A stretch of 31,506 bases of DNA from Saprospiraceae bacterium. Lineage in GTDB: Bacteria > Bacteroidota > Bacteroidia > Chitinophagales > Saprospiraceae. The translations under genes were made by a program, and so were the position numbers. Positions 18,700 to 28,355 of the stretch are shown here, piece by piece. The stretch's first letter is position 1, and every line of letters begins with the position of its first letter. The notes below the pieces were generated by a model. It saw only the letters and a program-made list of their open reading frames with translations, made no database searches and had not been told where the DNA came from. Where the stretch lies: the NCBI GenBank assembly GCA_016714785.1, contig JADKCC010000001.1, forward strand, positions 1 through 31,506. Reading direction: 5' to 3'.

Positions 18700-21160
18700 T
18701 TAAAAAACTTCATACCCCATTACTTTTAAATGTTCGTTTACTTTGGATTCCCACTGTGAGACATCATTCATGATGGTCGTCACTGGTGTATCGTATCGCT
18801 CTCCCAATTCTTTGATACGTTGGGTCAATGTCTGACTAAGACGTTGGATTTCACCATCTACCTTTTGTAGGATAGATTTAAACCATTTGTCTTCAATGAC
18901 GAGTGATTTGATATCATCGGTGGTTAAGGTTGGATACGTCTCCATCACCAAATGATTGAGCATTGAAGATGCTGTTTTGATTTCTGTATTTACCTGTGCA
19001 AGTGATTCTGTAAGTTCTAGGTATTGACGCAAGATGGCAGGCTCTCCATATTCTAGTTCAGGGTCGGCTGCTATATCGCTGGGTGCTATCTTTTTTACTT
19101 TTGTTGGTGTGATGGTTTTTAGTCTTGCTGCTACTGTATTTTTATTGATTTTGTCCAATGCCGCAAAGTATCCATCTTCGCCATTATGCTCTTCTACCAT
19201 TGTATCCAACTCTGCTGACAGGGTATCAGATTTGGACTGAAGGTCTGATATTTTTGTTTTTCATATTCAAAGTACCTATCGATGATCAAAGATTTAGGCA
19301 ATAACTCACAATCGTATTCTGTATATGATTTACTTTGTTTGATGACTTTCATCTCTGCTTTCCATCCGTCTGCAGCTACAAGGTAACAATCATCTTGCAT
19401 GGTATCATTCCAATAATCCATGAGATGCTGGTAAATGTCATATTTGTCTATAAGAGCTACATTGCTAAAAGCAAAGAGTAACTGCTCAGAAATGTGGTGA
19501 ACGACTCGTTTGGGAATCATGTCCATCTCAAGCGAAAATAGATGTGTCCGGGTAGCAGCAGACCATTCGTTGTAACAATCGTACAACGTCGCATTAAATT
19601 CATTGTACTCCTTGTGCGACATGATAAATGTGCGGACACGATCAGGCGACTGTGTCAACTTATAATAGCCTGGTCTATCAGGAATGGGGTCAAAAAGTTC
19701 ATTCCGCATGGAAGGATAAACCGTCCAATAGGACTGTAGCATATCGATATCATGCGCAGGAATGCCCCCAAACAAGTGAGCTGCAATGTCTTGGATATCT
19801 TCCTGCTCTTGGCTATCTATGTATCTTGGTATATTCAGATTGAAGTCATTTTTCGGGTCACTGATCTCAGCATAAGGGATCAATCTGCTGTAGCCTGGTA
19901 TCTCGATTTGATTGGTAAAGACATCTACCATTTTGTGTATGTCTTGTTCGCGCAATCTGTTTTTGTTGCCATCTTTGATATATCCTTTGCTGGCATCTAT
20001 CATAAATATACTGCGATGCTCAGAAGTATTTTCCTTATCGATCATGATGATACATGCTGGAATACCTGTACCATAAAAAAGATTGGCAGGAGACCGATGA
20101 TTCCTTTTATGAGTCCTTTCTTGATCAGATTGGTACGGATGGCAGATTCTGCATTGCCACGGAACAATACACCATGTGGTAGGATGATGGCACCCTTACC
20201 ATTGCTTTTTAGAGACTTAATGATATGAAGTAAAAAGGCATAATCTCCATTTTTGTCAGGTGGAATACCAAAGCCCGAAAATCTATTGAACTTATCGACC
20301 ACTGCTTTTGACTTTTCGTCAATGAGACCATTGGTCCAATTGCTCAAAGAAAATGGTGGATTGGCTACGGAATAGTCAAAGGTCATCAGTGTACCATCAG
20401 GATTTAAAAACTTGGGATCAGCAATGGTATTGCCTTGTTTGATACCATTGAGGTTGTGCGCTTGATTGTGCAGCACCATATTCATAGCTGCTAGAGCTAC
20501 AGTGGCTATATCCATCTCCTGCCCATATAAAGTGACTTGTCGTCCTGATTCTTCTCCTGCTTTGATCAGGAGAGATGCAGATCCGGCTGTAGGGTCATAA
20601 AAACTGGTACTAGCGGTAATGGTAGATTTATTGATACCTAATATCTTCGATAAAACCCTACTTACTTCTGATGGTGTATAGAACTGCCCTTTGGACTTTC
20701 CACTTTCAGTAGCGAAGTGGCGCATGAGGAACTCATAAGCATCACCGAGTAAGTCATCATCATCTGCTCTATTTTTGGAGAAGTCTAATTCGTCTCTATC
20801 GAATATCGATATTAGATTGGTAATGCGATCCACTTTATCTTTGCCGGTGCCTAGTTTATTGTCATCATTAAAATCTGCAAAGTCGGTCATTTTGTTGGCA
20901 TCTCTGATTTTTTCAAAGATGAGCTTATTGACTTTATCGCCAATCTCAGGATTACCTTTGAGTGCCACCATATCTTTAAACGTGGCCCCTTCGGGAATCG
21001 TGATAGGTGCGAATGGTACGCCTGCATACTTATCGCTGACGTATTTTATAAATAATAATGCCAGGACGTAATCCTTATATTGACTTGCATCCATACCGCC
21101 ACGGAGTTGATTGCAACTCTCCCATAGTGTAGAGTATAGTTCTGATTTTTTGACTGCCAT
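18700..21160 (-). pseudogene. hsdM: Type I DNA methyltransferase M subunit, two frameshifts
   Basis: Start MAVKKSELYSTLWESCNQLR at 21160. An open frame extends to 21205, but the family start is this internal Met. The N-terminal helical domain is followed by KGQFYTPSEVSRVLSKIL, the SAM-binding DPTAGSASLL and the catalytic NPPFSLSNW. SGFGIPPDKNGDYAFLLHII and AIILPHGVLFRG follow. Breaks are near 20060 and 19200. The C-terminal part contains long helices and ends WESKVNEHLKVMGYEVF. About 820 residues make this a long HsdM with a C-terminal extension. It methylates adenine in the HsdS-defined target. First gene of the minus-strand operon. Confidence 0.9.
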
Positions 21161-21205
21161 AAAGAAATTTGATAATAGAATACAAGGTGCTACAAAATAT
21201 AGCAA

Positions 21206-21591
21206 CGGGGTAAAGCTACAAAGAAATAGAAAATGAAAAAAATGAAAAGTGTGAAAAGTGCAAAATTGGAAAAAAGTGTGGTTGCAACCAACTTATAAAA
21301 ATATCCACAAAGATGATCAGTCTTTGTTTTTGATGTAGTATCCTGACTTGGGTTGTGTGAAGTATTCTGGGACCATTTTGGGTGTTTTTAATCAGAGTGA
21401 CTATGGGCACCTCACTACCTAAAAACTCAAGACAGATATAGCAAATTTTGATTGTAAGGATGGTTCTATCGACCTGATGATTTGTATTTTCGATGTATAT
21501 GGTGATAGGTATATCAAAATTTCAGTATCGGAGTACTCTACAGCTTTTGATGAAATAATATGAACTACCAAAGTCTTTGAGTCCTTTTCTA
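21206..21591. other. Intergenic region between FtsZ-like gene and hsdM
   Basis: No supported gene. Minus-strand fragments such as VPEYFTQPKSGYYIKNKD look protein-like but lack a start and are broken by stops. They could be a small decayed gene. The region must hold the hsdM promoter, yet I see no exact TAnnTTTG box. Confidence 0.35.
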
Positions 21592-22221
21592 TTAGCGTGG
21601 ATTCAAAAATGGATCATTCAAGGCTTCACTTAAAGCTCCCATCATCGTATTGGAAATGGCAAATCCTGTTTTACTCAATGTGCATATGGTAGGAGATGGA
21701 TATTGGTCAACATATAATTGTATCGTACGCATCGCATAGAAAGCCGACATTTCCATGTGATCTAACGTCTCTCCAATCAATTGAGTTCCCTTCTTTTCTT
21801 TCAATATCTGATGATCGTAAGGAACTGTTAATCTAGCGTATTGGCTCATGTTTTGTAGGGCCAACTTAGCATTTGCTTTCCGACTTTTGCCTTCAAAGTC
21901 AAAGGGCAAAAATGCGACTACATTAAACGGGATATCAAGTTCAACTAAATATGTTGCTAATTTGAGAGCCAAGTCCCTTTCAGGATCAAGCTTGAGATTG
22001 GCCAAGATCATAACGGGACCATTGCTTACATTGACCATATCTTTAGGTATATCAAAATCCAGTGGATCATTGAGTTCCAGCAAGATTTTGTTTGCAGCAG
22101 CTGAATTTAGGATGCCATATTTATATACACCTGCTGCTAAGGCATAGGTGGTATCGGGGTATGCGCTTATGTATTTGGCTGCGATGTTGTCAGCAAGACT
22201 TCCGATGGTGATGATGGTCAT
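21592..22221 (-). CDS. Short FtsZ/tubulin-like protein without the GTPase signature
   Basis: 209 residues from MTIITIGSLADNIAAKYI. An upstream Met at 22275 only adds residues unlike the family. The central part, PVMILANLKLDPERDLALKLATYLVELDIPFNVVAFLPFDFEGKSR in pieces, follows the FtsZ pattern of helix, strand and PF-FEG-RR-A. LALQNMSQYARLTVPYDHQIL matches FtsZ's region before IPND-L. Where FtsZ has GGGTGTG there is only NGPVMI, so nucleotide binding by the standard loop is unlikely. IQLYVDQYPSPTICTLSKTGFAISN ends the domain. No frameshift. I know no named family for it. It stands alone between the defence operon and the divergent signalling cluster. Confidence 0.5.
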   Translation of the reverse strand: MTIITIGSLADNIAAKYISAYPDTTYALAAGVYKYGILNSAAANKILLELNDPLDFDIPKDMVNVSNGPVMILANLKLDPERDLALKLATYLVELDIPFNVVAFLPFDFEGKSRKANAKLALQNMSQYARLTVPYDHQILKEKKGTQLIGETLDHMEMSAFYAMRTIQLYVDQYPSPTICTLSKTGFAISNTMMGALSEALNDPFLNPR

Positions 22222-22246
22222 GCGGATGTGATGTTTTATTGTATGG

Positions 22247-22254
22247 CAAAGATA
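22247..22254 (-). promoter_or_regulatory. Candidate -7 box for the FtsZ-like gene
   Basis: CAAAGATA on the + strand reads TATCTTTG on the coding strand, an exact TAnnTTTG box 26 bp upstream of the start at 22221. No good -33 element lies at the expected distance, so support is moderate. Confidence 0.4.
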
Positions 22255-22463
22255 TGTAAAAATCAATGCGAACATCGGTATTACATATCAATTTATTTTT
22301 CTATATCTATTTTATTAACAAAGAGTATGTAACGATTTAGAGAAAAAATCTTTACAAAAAAGTATCTTGTATGTTTTGTTTTATGGATTTTTTTTGAATA
22401 TCTTGCAGCACCCAAAAAAACTTGTCTAAAAGTATTTTATATAAACTAATTATTAATAATAAC

Positions 22464-22479
22464 AAACCAAAATTGGTTT
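22464..22479. promoter_or_regulatory. Inverted repeat upstream of the LytTR gene
   Basis: AAACCAA-AA-TTGGTTT has 7-bp arms and a 2-bp centre, about 35 bp before the likely LytTR start. LytTR proteins bind short direct or inverted sites, so autoregulation is possible. The rest of 22222-22514 is AT-rich and shows no gene. Confidence 0.35.
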
Positions 22480-22514
22480 TGGCTTAAATTCAGCATAAAA
22501 AGTTATAAGATTTC

Positions 22515-23181
22515 ATGAAAATACAAAACCAAAATTTACTGAACATATTTATAACATTATTATAAATACTATTAATGAACATGGTGTAGGTGTATCCAAA
22601 GATCATGAAAATGATAAAACATTTGGATTTATTTTACTTGACAAAATTGAATTACAGGACAGAATTCTTTTAAGGAGGATGTTTACTGATCATATTGATT
22701 ACATAATTATTATATCGCCCAATCCTAAACTGGCACAATTTGCATGGAAAATAGGCGCTTTTCACTTTATGGAGTTTCCTTTCACACAAATGCAGTTAAA
22801 ACTACTAAAACAGAAATATGAAGAAGCAAAAGCTAGTTCAAAACACGTAAATAAAAAAATAAGATTGGGATATATGGGGGCTATGATTTTATACCTTTAA
22901 ATGAAATCAATCTTATACTTGGGCAAGGTGATTATGTTACCATATATAGACAAGCCATTAAATCGAAGACTTATACGTATAGGATAAGTAAATTGGACAG
23001 GACATTGGAAAATCATCTTAATTTTATTAAATTGACAAAATCTATAACTATTAATATCAATAATGTGGCTCAAATCATCGGTAATCAAGTAAAATTTACT
23101 GGGAATAGTTCAACAAGCGCTGAACTAAGTTCTAGGGCGACAAGGACATTAAAGGACGAATTATTATGGATAAATATTTAA
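22515..23181 (+). pseudogene. LytTR-family transcription regulator with receiver-like N-terminus, frameshifted
   Basis: The C-terminal part is a LytTR DNA-binding domain: FIPLNEINLILGQGDYVTIY, SKTYTYRISKLDRTLENHL, NFIKLTKSITININNVAQII and a final SSRATRTLKDELLW. The N-terminal part FGFILLDKIELQDR, then IIIISPNPKLAQFAWKIGAFHFMEFPFT, follows strand and helix order of a receiver domain. The usual Lys before Pro-Phe is replaced by Glu-Phe, and the acidic pocket is not visible. The start is unsure: ATG 22515 is out of frame with the rest, and ATG 22679 would cut the domain. A break lies near 22885. It is probably the regulator of the + strand cluster that follows 14 bp later. Confidence 0.65.
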
Positions 23182-23194
23182 AAAAAATTGTATT

Positions 23195-23870
23195 ATGGTT
23201 ATAAAAGTAGGACATGCAAGTAACCCCGCTAATCATGTGAGGATTAATGATAATTCAGTGAGTAGAGATCATTTAGAAGTGGAAATGATAGATGATGACA
23301 CTTTGCGGATTAAAGATTTAGGTAGTACGAATGGTACATCGATTGGTACGTGATTTAAGATCGTTGAAAGCACTCTACAGAGGAATCAAACCATAAAGAT
23401 CGGACATCAAGTGTTTACTGGAGATGTTTTTTTTTCAATATGGTTATTAGACAAATGCCTTTACCCACTCAGGTGATTTGGGTTAAAGAGTTCGCTGAAC
23501 TTGAAAGTGAATTTAAAAAATATGAAAAGGAAAAAAAAAAATTGAGTCAATCATTTCAAAATAAGATGAATATACTTCGTGGAGTGTTAGTAGTAAGTTT
23601 TGGAATGATGTTTTATTTTATTGGTTCGCCATTGGTCTTCCACCTGAGTTCAGGTTTATCACAAGTGCCATTGGTGGTGTTCTTGCAGGGGGTGTAGTGC
23701 CATATCTTTTATCGAAAGAAAACATAGTAAAGGATAATTTATCAATAAAAAAAGAATATTCTAAAAAATTAGTATGTCCACGATGCAAAAGGGACCTAGC
23801 TGGCTTTCCGTACTTTCATTGGAAAGAAGAAAAACGATGCAGTTCGTGTCATGCTGTATGGGTACAGTAA
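23195..23870 (+). pseudogene. FHA domain, transmembrane and zinc-ribbon protein, broken
   Basis: The FHA domain at residues 1-80 has VIKVGHAS, NDNSVSRDHLEVE and RIKDLGSTNGTSIG, the S-R-H and G-S-T-N-G phosphothreonine-binding residues. A charged coiled coil EFKKYEKEKKKLSQSFQ follows, then two hydrophobic helices (about 23570-23715). A C-terminal zinc ribbon has CPRCKRDLAGFPYFHW, KRCSSCHAVWVQ, with two C-xx-C pairs. An in-frame TGA interrupts the FHA at 23351, and indels lie near 23435 and 23640. FHA domains read phosphothreonine, so the two kinases in this cluster are natural partners. It would anchor the reader at the inner membrane. Confidence 0.72.
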
Positions 23871-23983
23871 GTTCATGAAATGGAATGAGAATGGCAGTAG
23901 ATGTATAAGATCAGATGAAATTCAAAATATAAAAATACATTTGTTCCAATATTTAAATTCAATAAATAAATAAATTAAAAATC

Positions 23984-24900
23984 ATGAGTTCATTAAAAAC
24001 AGAAATTGACAATGCTCCAAAAGCACAAAGATTGCCTGAGCGTGAAGAAAGAAATGTAAAGATTGGTAATCTTACTGAAAAACAAAAGGGGCTTCTTGGG
24101 GCAGCCGGTGCAGGTGTAGCTGGTGTTTCACTTGGTGTGATTGCCATGACACTAATGGAGCTGCTATTCCTGATGAAAATGGTCCAATAAATCCACCTAC
24201 CCAGTAACAGAGGGGAAAGAAAGAGGTAGAAGTAACTATCCATACAGATGCACCATTTGCAGAAAAGTAAATGACTCGATGAGCTTTGGGAGGCTTTCAA
24301 GACTGCAAGAGAAGAAGTAGGGGCAGGTGGTATCTTTGAATGGCGAGAAATTTGTACAATACATACATCAAGTCTGAATGGGATGCTATGGATAAAGGGA
24401 ACGTGCTGAGTTTTTGCATCAATAGACAAAGATTTTTACCTGGAGATGAAGATAAAGAAGCAGAGATTATTAAAATTGTTAATGATAATACAAAACAGAT
24501 TGATGATACCGAAGATATTGTTATTGTCGATGATCCAAAGGAGCCAAATGTGGATGAACCTTCAGACGATGATGAGATAGTTGTTGTGGAGCCAACCGAT
24601 GATGAACTTTCAGACGATGATGAGATAGTCGTTGTAGAACCTGATGATGATGACGAGATTGTTGAAGTGGATGATAATTTAGATGGAGGTAATGGAATTG
24701 GCATTGACCCTGATATTGATTCGCCTGATTTTTATAATGATGATATCTCCATTATAGTGAAGCTTAGAGATAGATATAGAAACCAAAGCATTAGGTCAAA
24801 TAGCGATTTTTTTGATATTGGCCAATTTTATTCATTAAAATTATCTTATTTGTTAAGCAAAAATTTTTATAAAAATGAGTTCATTAAAAACAGAAATTGA
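23984..24900 (+). pseudogene. Repeat-module protein A, one module plus acidic tail, frameshifted
   Basis: Starts MSSLKTEIDNAPKAQRLPER, nearly the same as protein B. A Gly/Ala-rich hydrophobic segment LLGAAGAGVAGVSLGVIAMT follows, probably a membrane helix. One copy of the module is at about 24229-24445 (DSMSFG-AFKTAREEVGAGG, IFEW, then YIKSEWDAMDK readable in other frames). A long acidic tail contains repeated DDDEIVVVEP-type units (about 24535-24675). The tail ends in GIGIDPDIDSPDFYND. The open frame runs to 24900, past the start of protein B, so the real end is probably earlier. Breaks lie near 24150, 24210, 24270, 24345 and 24405. I do not recognise a named family or function. Confidence 0.65.
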
Positions 24901-26086
24901 CATTGCGCCAAAGGCACAACGATTGCCTGAGCGTGAAGAAAGAAACGTTAAGTTTAGTAATCTTTCTGAGAAGCAAAATCTATTAAATGCTGCTGGGGCT
25001 GGTGCGGCTGGGCTATCACTCGGTGTGACTTGCCATGACACTTATGGGCGCAGCTATTCCTGAAGAGAATGGTGAAATAAAGCCACCTACACCAAATAGT
25101 GGCGATAGTAAGAAAGAAGTTGAAGTTACTATACACACGGATGCACCTTACGCTGAAGGAGTAACTGACTCGATGAGCTTTGGAGAGGCTTTTAAGGCCG
25201 CAAGAGCTGAAGTTGGTGCTGGCGGTATTTTCGAATGGAGAGGAAACTTGTACAATACATACATCAAATCTGAGTGGGATTCTATGGATAAAAGCGAACA
25301 TGCTGCTTTTTTGGCATCTATTGATAAAGAATTTTTGCCAACAAGCAATAATGGCGGTGGAGAAAGTGAAATTACTATTCATGCAGACGCACCCTTAGCA
25401 GAAGGAGTTGATGACTCTATGAGCTTTGGAGATGCTTTTAAGACGGCAAGAGCTGAAGTTGGTCCAGGAGGTATTTTCGAGTGGAGAGGAAATTTGTACA
25501 ATACATATATCAAGTCTGAGTGGGATGCTATGGATAAAAGTGAACGTGCAGATTTTTTTGCATCAATTGATAAAGAATATTTGCCAGCAACCAATAATAG
25601 TGGAGGTGCGAAAGAAGAAGTAGAGGTGATCATTTATTCAGATGCACCTTTAGCAGAGGTGTTAATGATTCTATGAGCTTTGGAGATGCTTTCAAGACGG
25701 CAAGAGCTGAAGTAGGGGCAGGAGGTATTTTCGAATGGAGAGGGAATTTATACAATACATACATCAAATCTGAATGGGATGCTATGGACAAAGGCGAACG
25801 TTCTGAGTTTTTTGCATCTATTGATAAAGCATATTTACCCGGAGATGAGGATAAAGAAGCTGAGATCATTAGAATTGTCAATGATGATATTAAAAAGATT
25901 GATGATGAGGAAGAAATAGTTATTGTCGAAGATGAAATATCAGACGATGAAGAGATCGTAATAGTAATGTCCGAAAATAATGGTTCGACTAAAGTGGATG
26001 ATAATTATGGACATGGTGGAAACTCTTTTCACGAAAATAGTTCTGAAGATTCTGATAATTCCGATATGGATTCTAATGAATGTTAA
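24875..26086 (+). pseudogene. Repeat-module protein B, three modules plus acidic tail, frameshifted
   Basis: Paralogue of protein A with the same MSSLKTEID start and LLNAAGAGAAGLSLG membrane-like segment. Three modules begin near 25122, 25368 and 25623 (82- and 85-residue periods). Each reads TIH-DAP-AEGV-DSMSFG, then AF-ARAEVGAGGIFEWRGNLY, then NTYIKSEWD-MDK, and ends ASIDK-LP. The final acidic tail has EEIVIVEDEISDDEEIVIV. Breaks are near 25030 and 25660. About 400 residues. The strict module conservation suggests a binding domain in tandem. The acidic tail and Ser/Thr-rich surroundings could be kinase targets. Function unknown. Confidence 0.72.
25122..25845 (+). repeat. Three tandem 82-85-codon modules in protein B
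   Basis: Module starts are near 25122, 25368 and 25623. DNA identity between modules is high, including the stretch encoding GGIFEWRGNLYNTYIKSEWD, so they arose by tandem duplication. A fourth copy lies in protein A (about 24229-24445). Confidence 0.85.
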
Positions 26087-26099
26087 AAAATAATAAGTA

Positions 26100-26690
26100 A
26101 TGAGTAATCAAGTTGTTATAAAATGTAAACATTGCTCCAAAAATTCTGAATACAGCCGGGTGAAATTAGCTATGATGTGGGGAAGCACAGTAGATGTAAC
26201 CTGTAAAACTTGCAAGAAAGCAAATAGAGTTACGGTCAACGCTGATTTGATGTCTGGTAAAATACCTGTTGAAGATAAAGGTACAGACCCAATTACTGAA
26301 TTCTTGGGGAAAGATAAACCCAATATTCAAAGTTATCAAATTGCAAAGCTCCATGTTTTGGCAAGTGAAAATACGTCTGCCCAATCGTTTGAACTTAAGG
26401 AAGGCGAGCAGATAGTAGGAAGGCAATCTGCTGATGATATTGGCATTGTAAACAAAATCAGAATCATCACCAATGACACCAAAATGTCACGATCTCACTG
26501 CCAAATAACGGTTACTAAAAAAGCGGATAATAGTTATCGGTACGTTTTGTCTGACTTAGAAAGTGCTAATGGTACACATTTTCAAAATGCATTAGGATCA
26601 AAAAAACTAGAACTTAACGAAAAAGTAGTCATTCAGGTAGGAGATATCGTAGGTCTAGGTTATCGAACACAAATAAAACTAGACATATAG
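26100..26690 (+). CDS. Zinc-ribbon and FHA domain protein
   Basis: Intact, 196 residues, no signal or membrane segment. The N-terminal zinc ribbon has CKHCSKNSEYSR and CKTCKKANRV (residues 9-50). The C-terminal FHA domain has ELKEGEQIVGRQSADDIGI, NDTKMSRSHCQITV and LSDLESANGTHFQN, with the R, S-R-H and N-G residues needed for phosphothreonine binding. It ends VQVGDIVGLGYR-like and KLDI. It starts 13 bp after protein B, so likely the same operon. With the membrane FHA protein it makes two readers for two kinases. Intact, in contrast to most of its neighbours. Confidence 0.85.
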   Translation: MSNQVVIKCKHCSKNSEYSRVKLAMMWGSTVDVTCKTCKKANRVTVNADLMSGKIPVEDKGTDPITEFLGKDKPNIQSYQIAKLHVLASENTSAQSFELKEGEQIVGRQSADDIGIVNKIRIITNDTKMSRSHCQITVTKKADNSYRYVLSDLESANGTHFQNALGSKKLELNEKVVIQVGDIVGLGYRTQIKLDI

Positions 26691-27097
26691 AGATACACAC
26701 ATCTATTTATAGTTATTACTTTCTTATTGTATCAATGTAAAGCCAAAGATCATCTTTCTTCCAAAACAAATGAATCTTCCATTGACAATAGTGATCTTTT
26801 AATGAGCTCAAAAATTGACACGATTTATGGACAAAAAATGATACTGTGACGGTAGCCTTACAAGTTGAGTTTACGAAAGGCAAGTTTTGGATTCAAGCGG
26901 ATACTATAAAACATTTAGCTTTCTTGAGACAAGACGATGTGCAACAATTTGACGGAAATCATTTAAAAGATTTCCAACGGTTTTATTATATTTGCCAAGA
27001 TACAGGGGCATCGACATTGACTTATCATCTTCGATCTCCTATAGGCAGAGATACCAATATATATGCAACCCAATCAAAATATTTCATCATAAAATAA
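26691..27097 (+). pseudogene. Chagasin-like (inhibitor I42) lipoprotein, start lost
   Basis: The frame right after the FHA stop reads HLFIVITFLLYQC, a lipoprotein signal with the lipobox Cys at 26736, but no start codon is present. After an indel near 26830 it continues DTVTVALQVEFTKGKFWI and FYYICQDTGASTLTYHLRSP, ending YFIIK. G-K-F-W and G-x-x-L-x-Y-x-x-R-x-P-x-G sit where chagasin family loops NPTTG-x-W and RPW lie. I42 proteins block papain-family cysteine proteases. A papain-family protease gene follows 12 bp downstream. About 130 residues fits the family. The loops are divergent, so the family call is a strong guess, not certain. Confidence 0.5.
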
Positions 27098-27109
27098 TAA
27101 AATTTTACC

Positions 27110-28332
27110 ATGTTAAATATACAAAAAAGTACGATTATTCTCTTTCTCTTGACCATTCTTCAAAGTGGCTATGCTCAACGCACTACTGGCTTAAGAGAAA
27201 TAACGGAAAAAGAACAAAAAATACTATCTAAATATATTGATCAGTTTTATTCCAATAATTATAAAGCTTACAACACAAATAGTTTTGAGTTAGAAAGTGA
27301 TGAGACTCCTGCAAAATACGATATGCGAAGTAATAAACTATTGGGACCTGTCAGAAGTCAAGGCGGATGTGGAGCTTGTTGGGCATTTGCTGCTGCTGCA
27401 TCTTTTGAAAGTAGTTACGCAAAAAAGAACGGCAAAATAATTGATGTCTCGGAACAAACTATGGTTAATTGTACACAAAATTCTAGTTGTAGTGGTGGTC
27501 TTCCCCACATTGTATTTGATGCGTGGGCTAACAACCAGCAACCTATTGTAGATGAAAAAACAGCACCTTATCAAGAGAGTAACGGATCATGTCAAGGGTA
27601 TTCTAATCAATATGAAATTGACAACTATGGGGTGATGGATATGAACTATATATTCCCCATATTTCCAAAAGTGGCTGATGATGAGATAAAAAAGCAGTAT
27701 TAGCCTATGGTGCCGTCACCACAGGAGTATATTCAGGTAGGGCATTTGTAAGCTATACTGGTGGTGTTTTTGACGAAAATGGCGCAACTAATAGACCAAA
27801 TCATGCAGTAAATATAGTTGGCTGGGATGATGCTAAACAAGCCTGGCTGATTAGGAATTCTTGGGGAAGTGATTGGGGTGAAGATGGCTATATGTGGCTA
27901 AAATATGGGACCAACGGTATTGGGGATGGTGCATCATGGGTAGAGGCCAAAAAAATACCAGGGCAACCTGATTCGAATATTGATCCAGATATAGACCCTA
28001 CCAATGCAGTGAAATTTGGCTTATTATCTCAAGTCAACCCAAAACAAGAATATGAGGAGTTTTCCTGAGCATCGGGACAAAACTTACAACTGAGTATCAC
28101 TCAAGAAATGCCTAAAGTTCTGAGGCGTATTACTTTGGAGAAAGGAACTTATGACTATAAGTTACTTGTTAAATCCATAGCAAAAACCAAAATGGGGCGT
28201 AAATTGATCATGGGTACTAGTTCTGGTAAACTTACGATTGAAAAAAGTCAGGATATGGCGATAAAATGGAAGAAGAAGCTCCAGGGTAACATATATAAAA
28301 TTGGATTTGAAAAGGTGACTGTTGGAAAATAG
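27110..28332 (+). pseudogene. Secreted papain-family (C1A) cysteine protease, two breaks
   Basis: The signal peptide MLNIQKSTIILFLLTILQ ends at GYAQ. A short pro-segment precedes the mature start (PAKYDMRSNKLLGPVRSQ). Catalytic parts are all visible: oxyanion Gln and Cys in SQGGCGACWAF (about 27357-27389), the SGG and NCTQNSSCSGG loop, His in PNHAVNIVGWDD (about 27800) and Asn in IRNSWGSDWGEDGYMW (about 27850-27897). A C-terminal domain of about 120 residues follows a linker with NIDPDIDPTN and is of unknown role. An indel near 27700 and an in-frame TGA at 28066 interrupt it. Bacteroidetes homologues are exported. It is preceded by a likely inhibitor and followed by a kinase. Confidence 0.85.
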
Positions 28333-28355
28333 ACAAAAGTATTTAATCATAAATT

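Noticed and set aside
22671..22681. AAGGAGG next to ATG 22679 as a Shine-Dalgarno site
   Set aside because: Zero spacing to the ATG, and the bases encode conserved residues of the reading frame that continues upstream.
23959..24704. Serine-rich minus-strand open frames opposite the repeat proteins
   Set aside because: They are the reverse complement of acidic Asp/Glu codons and module codons; the plus strand carries the conserved paralogous sequence.
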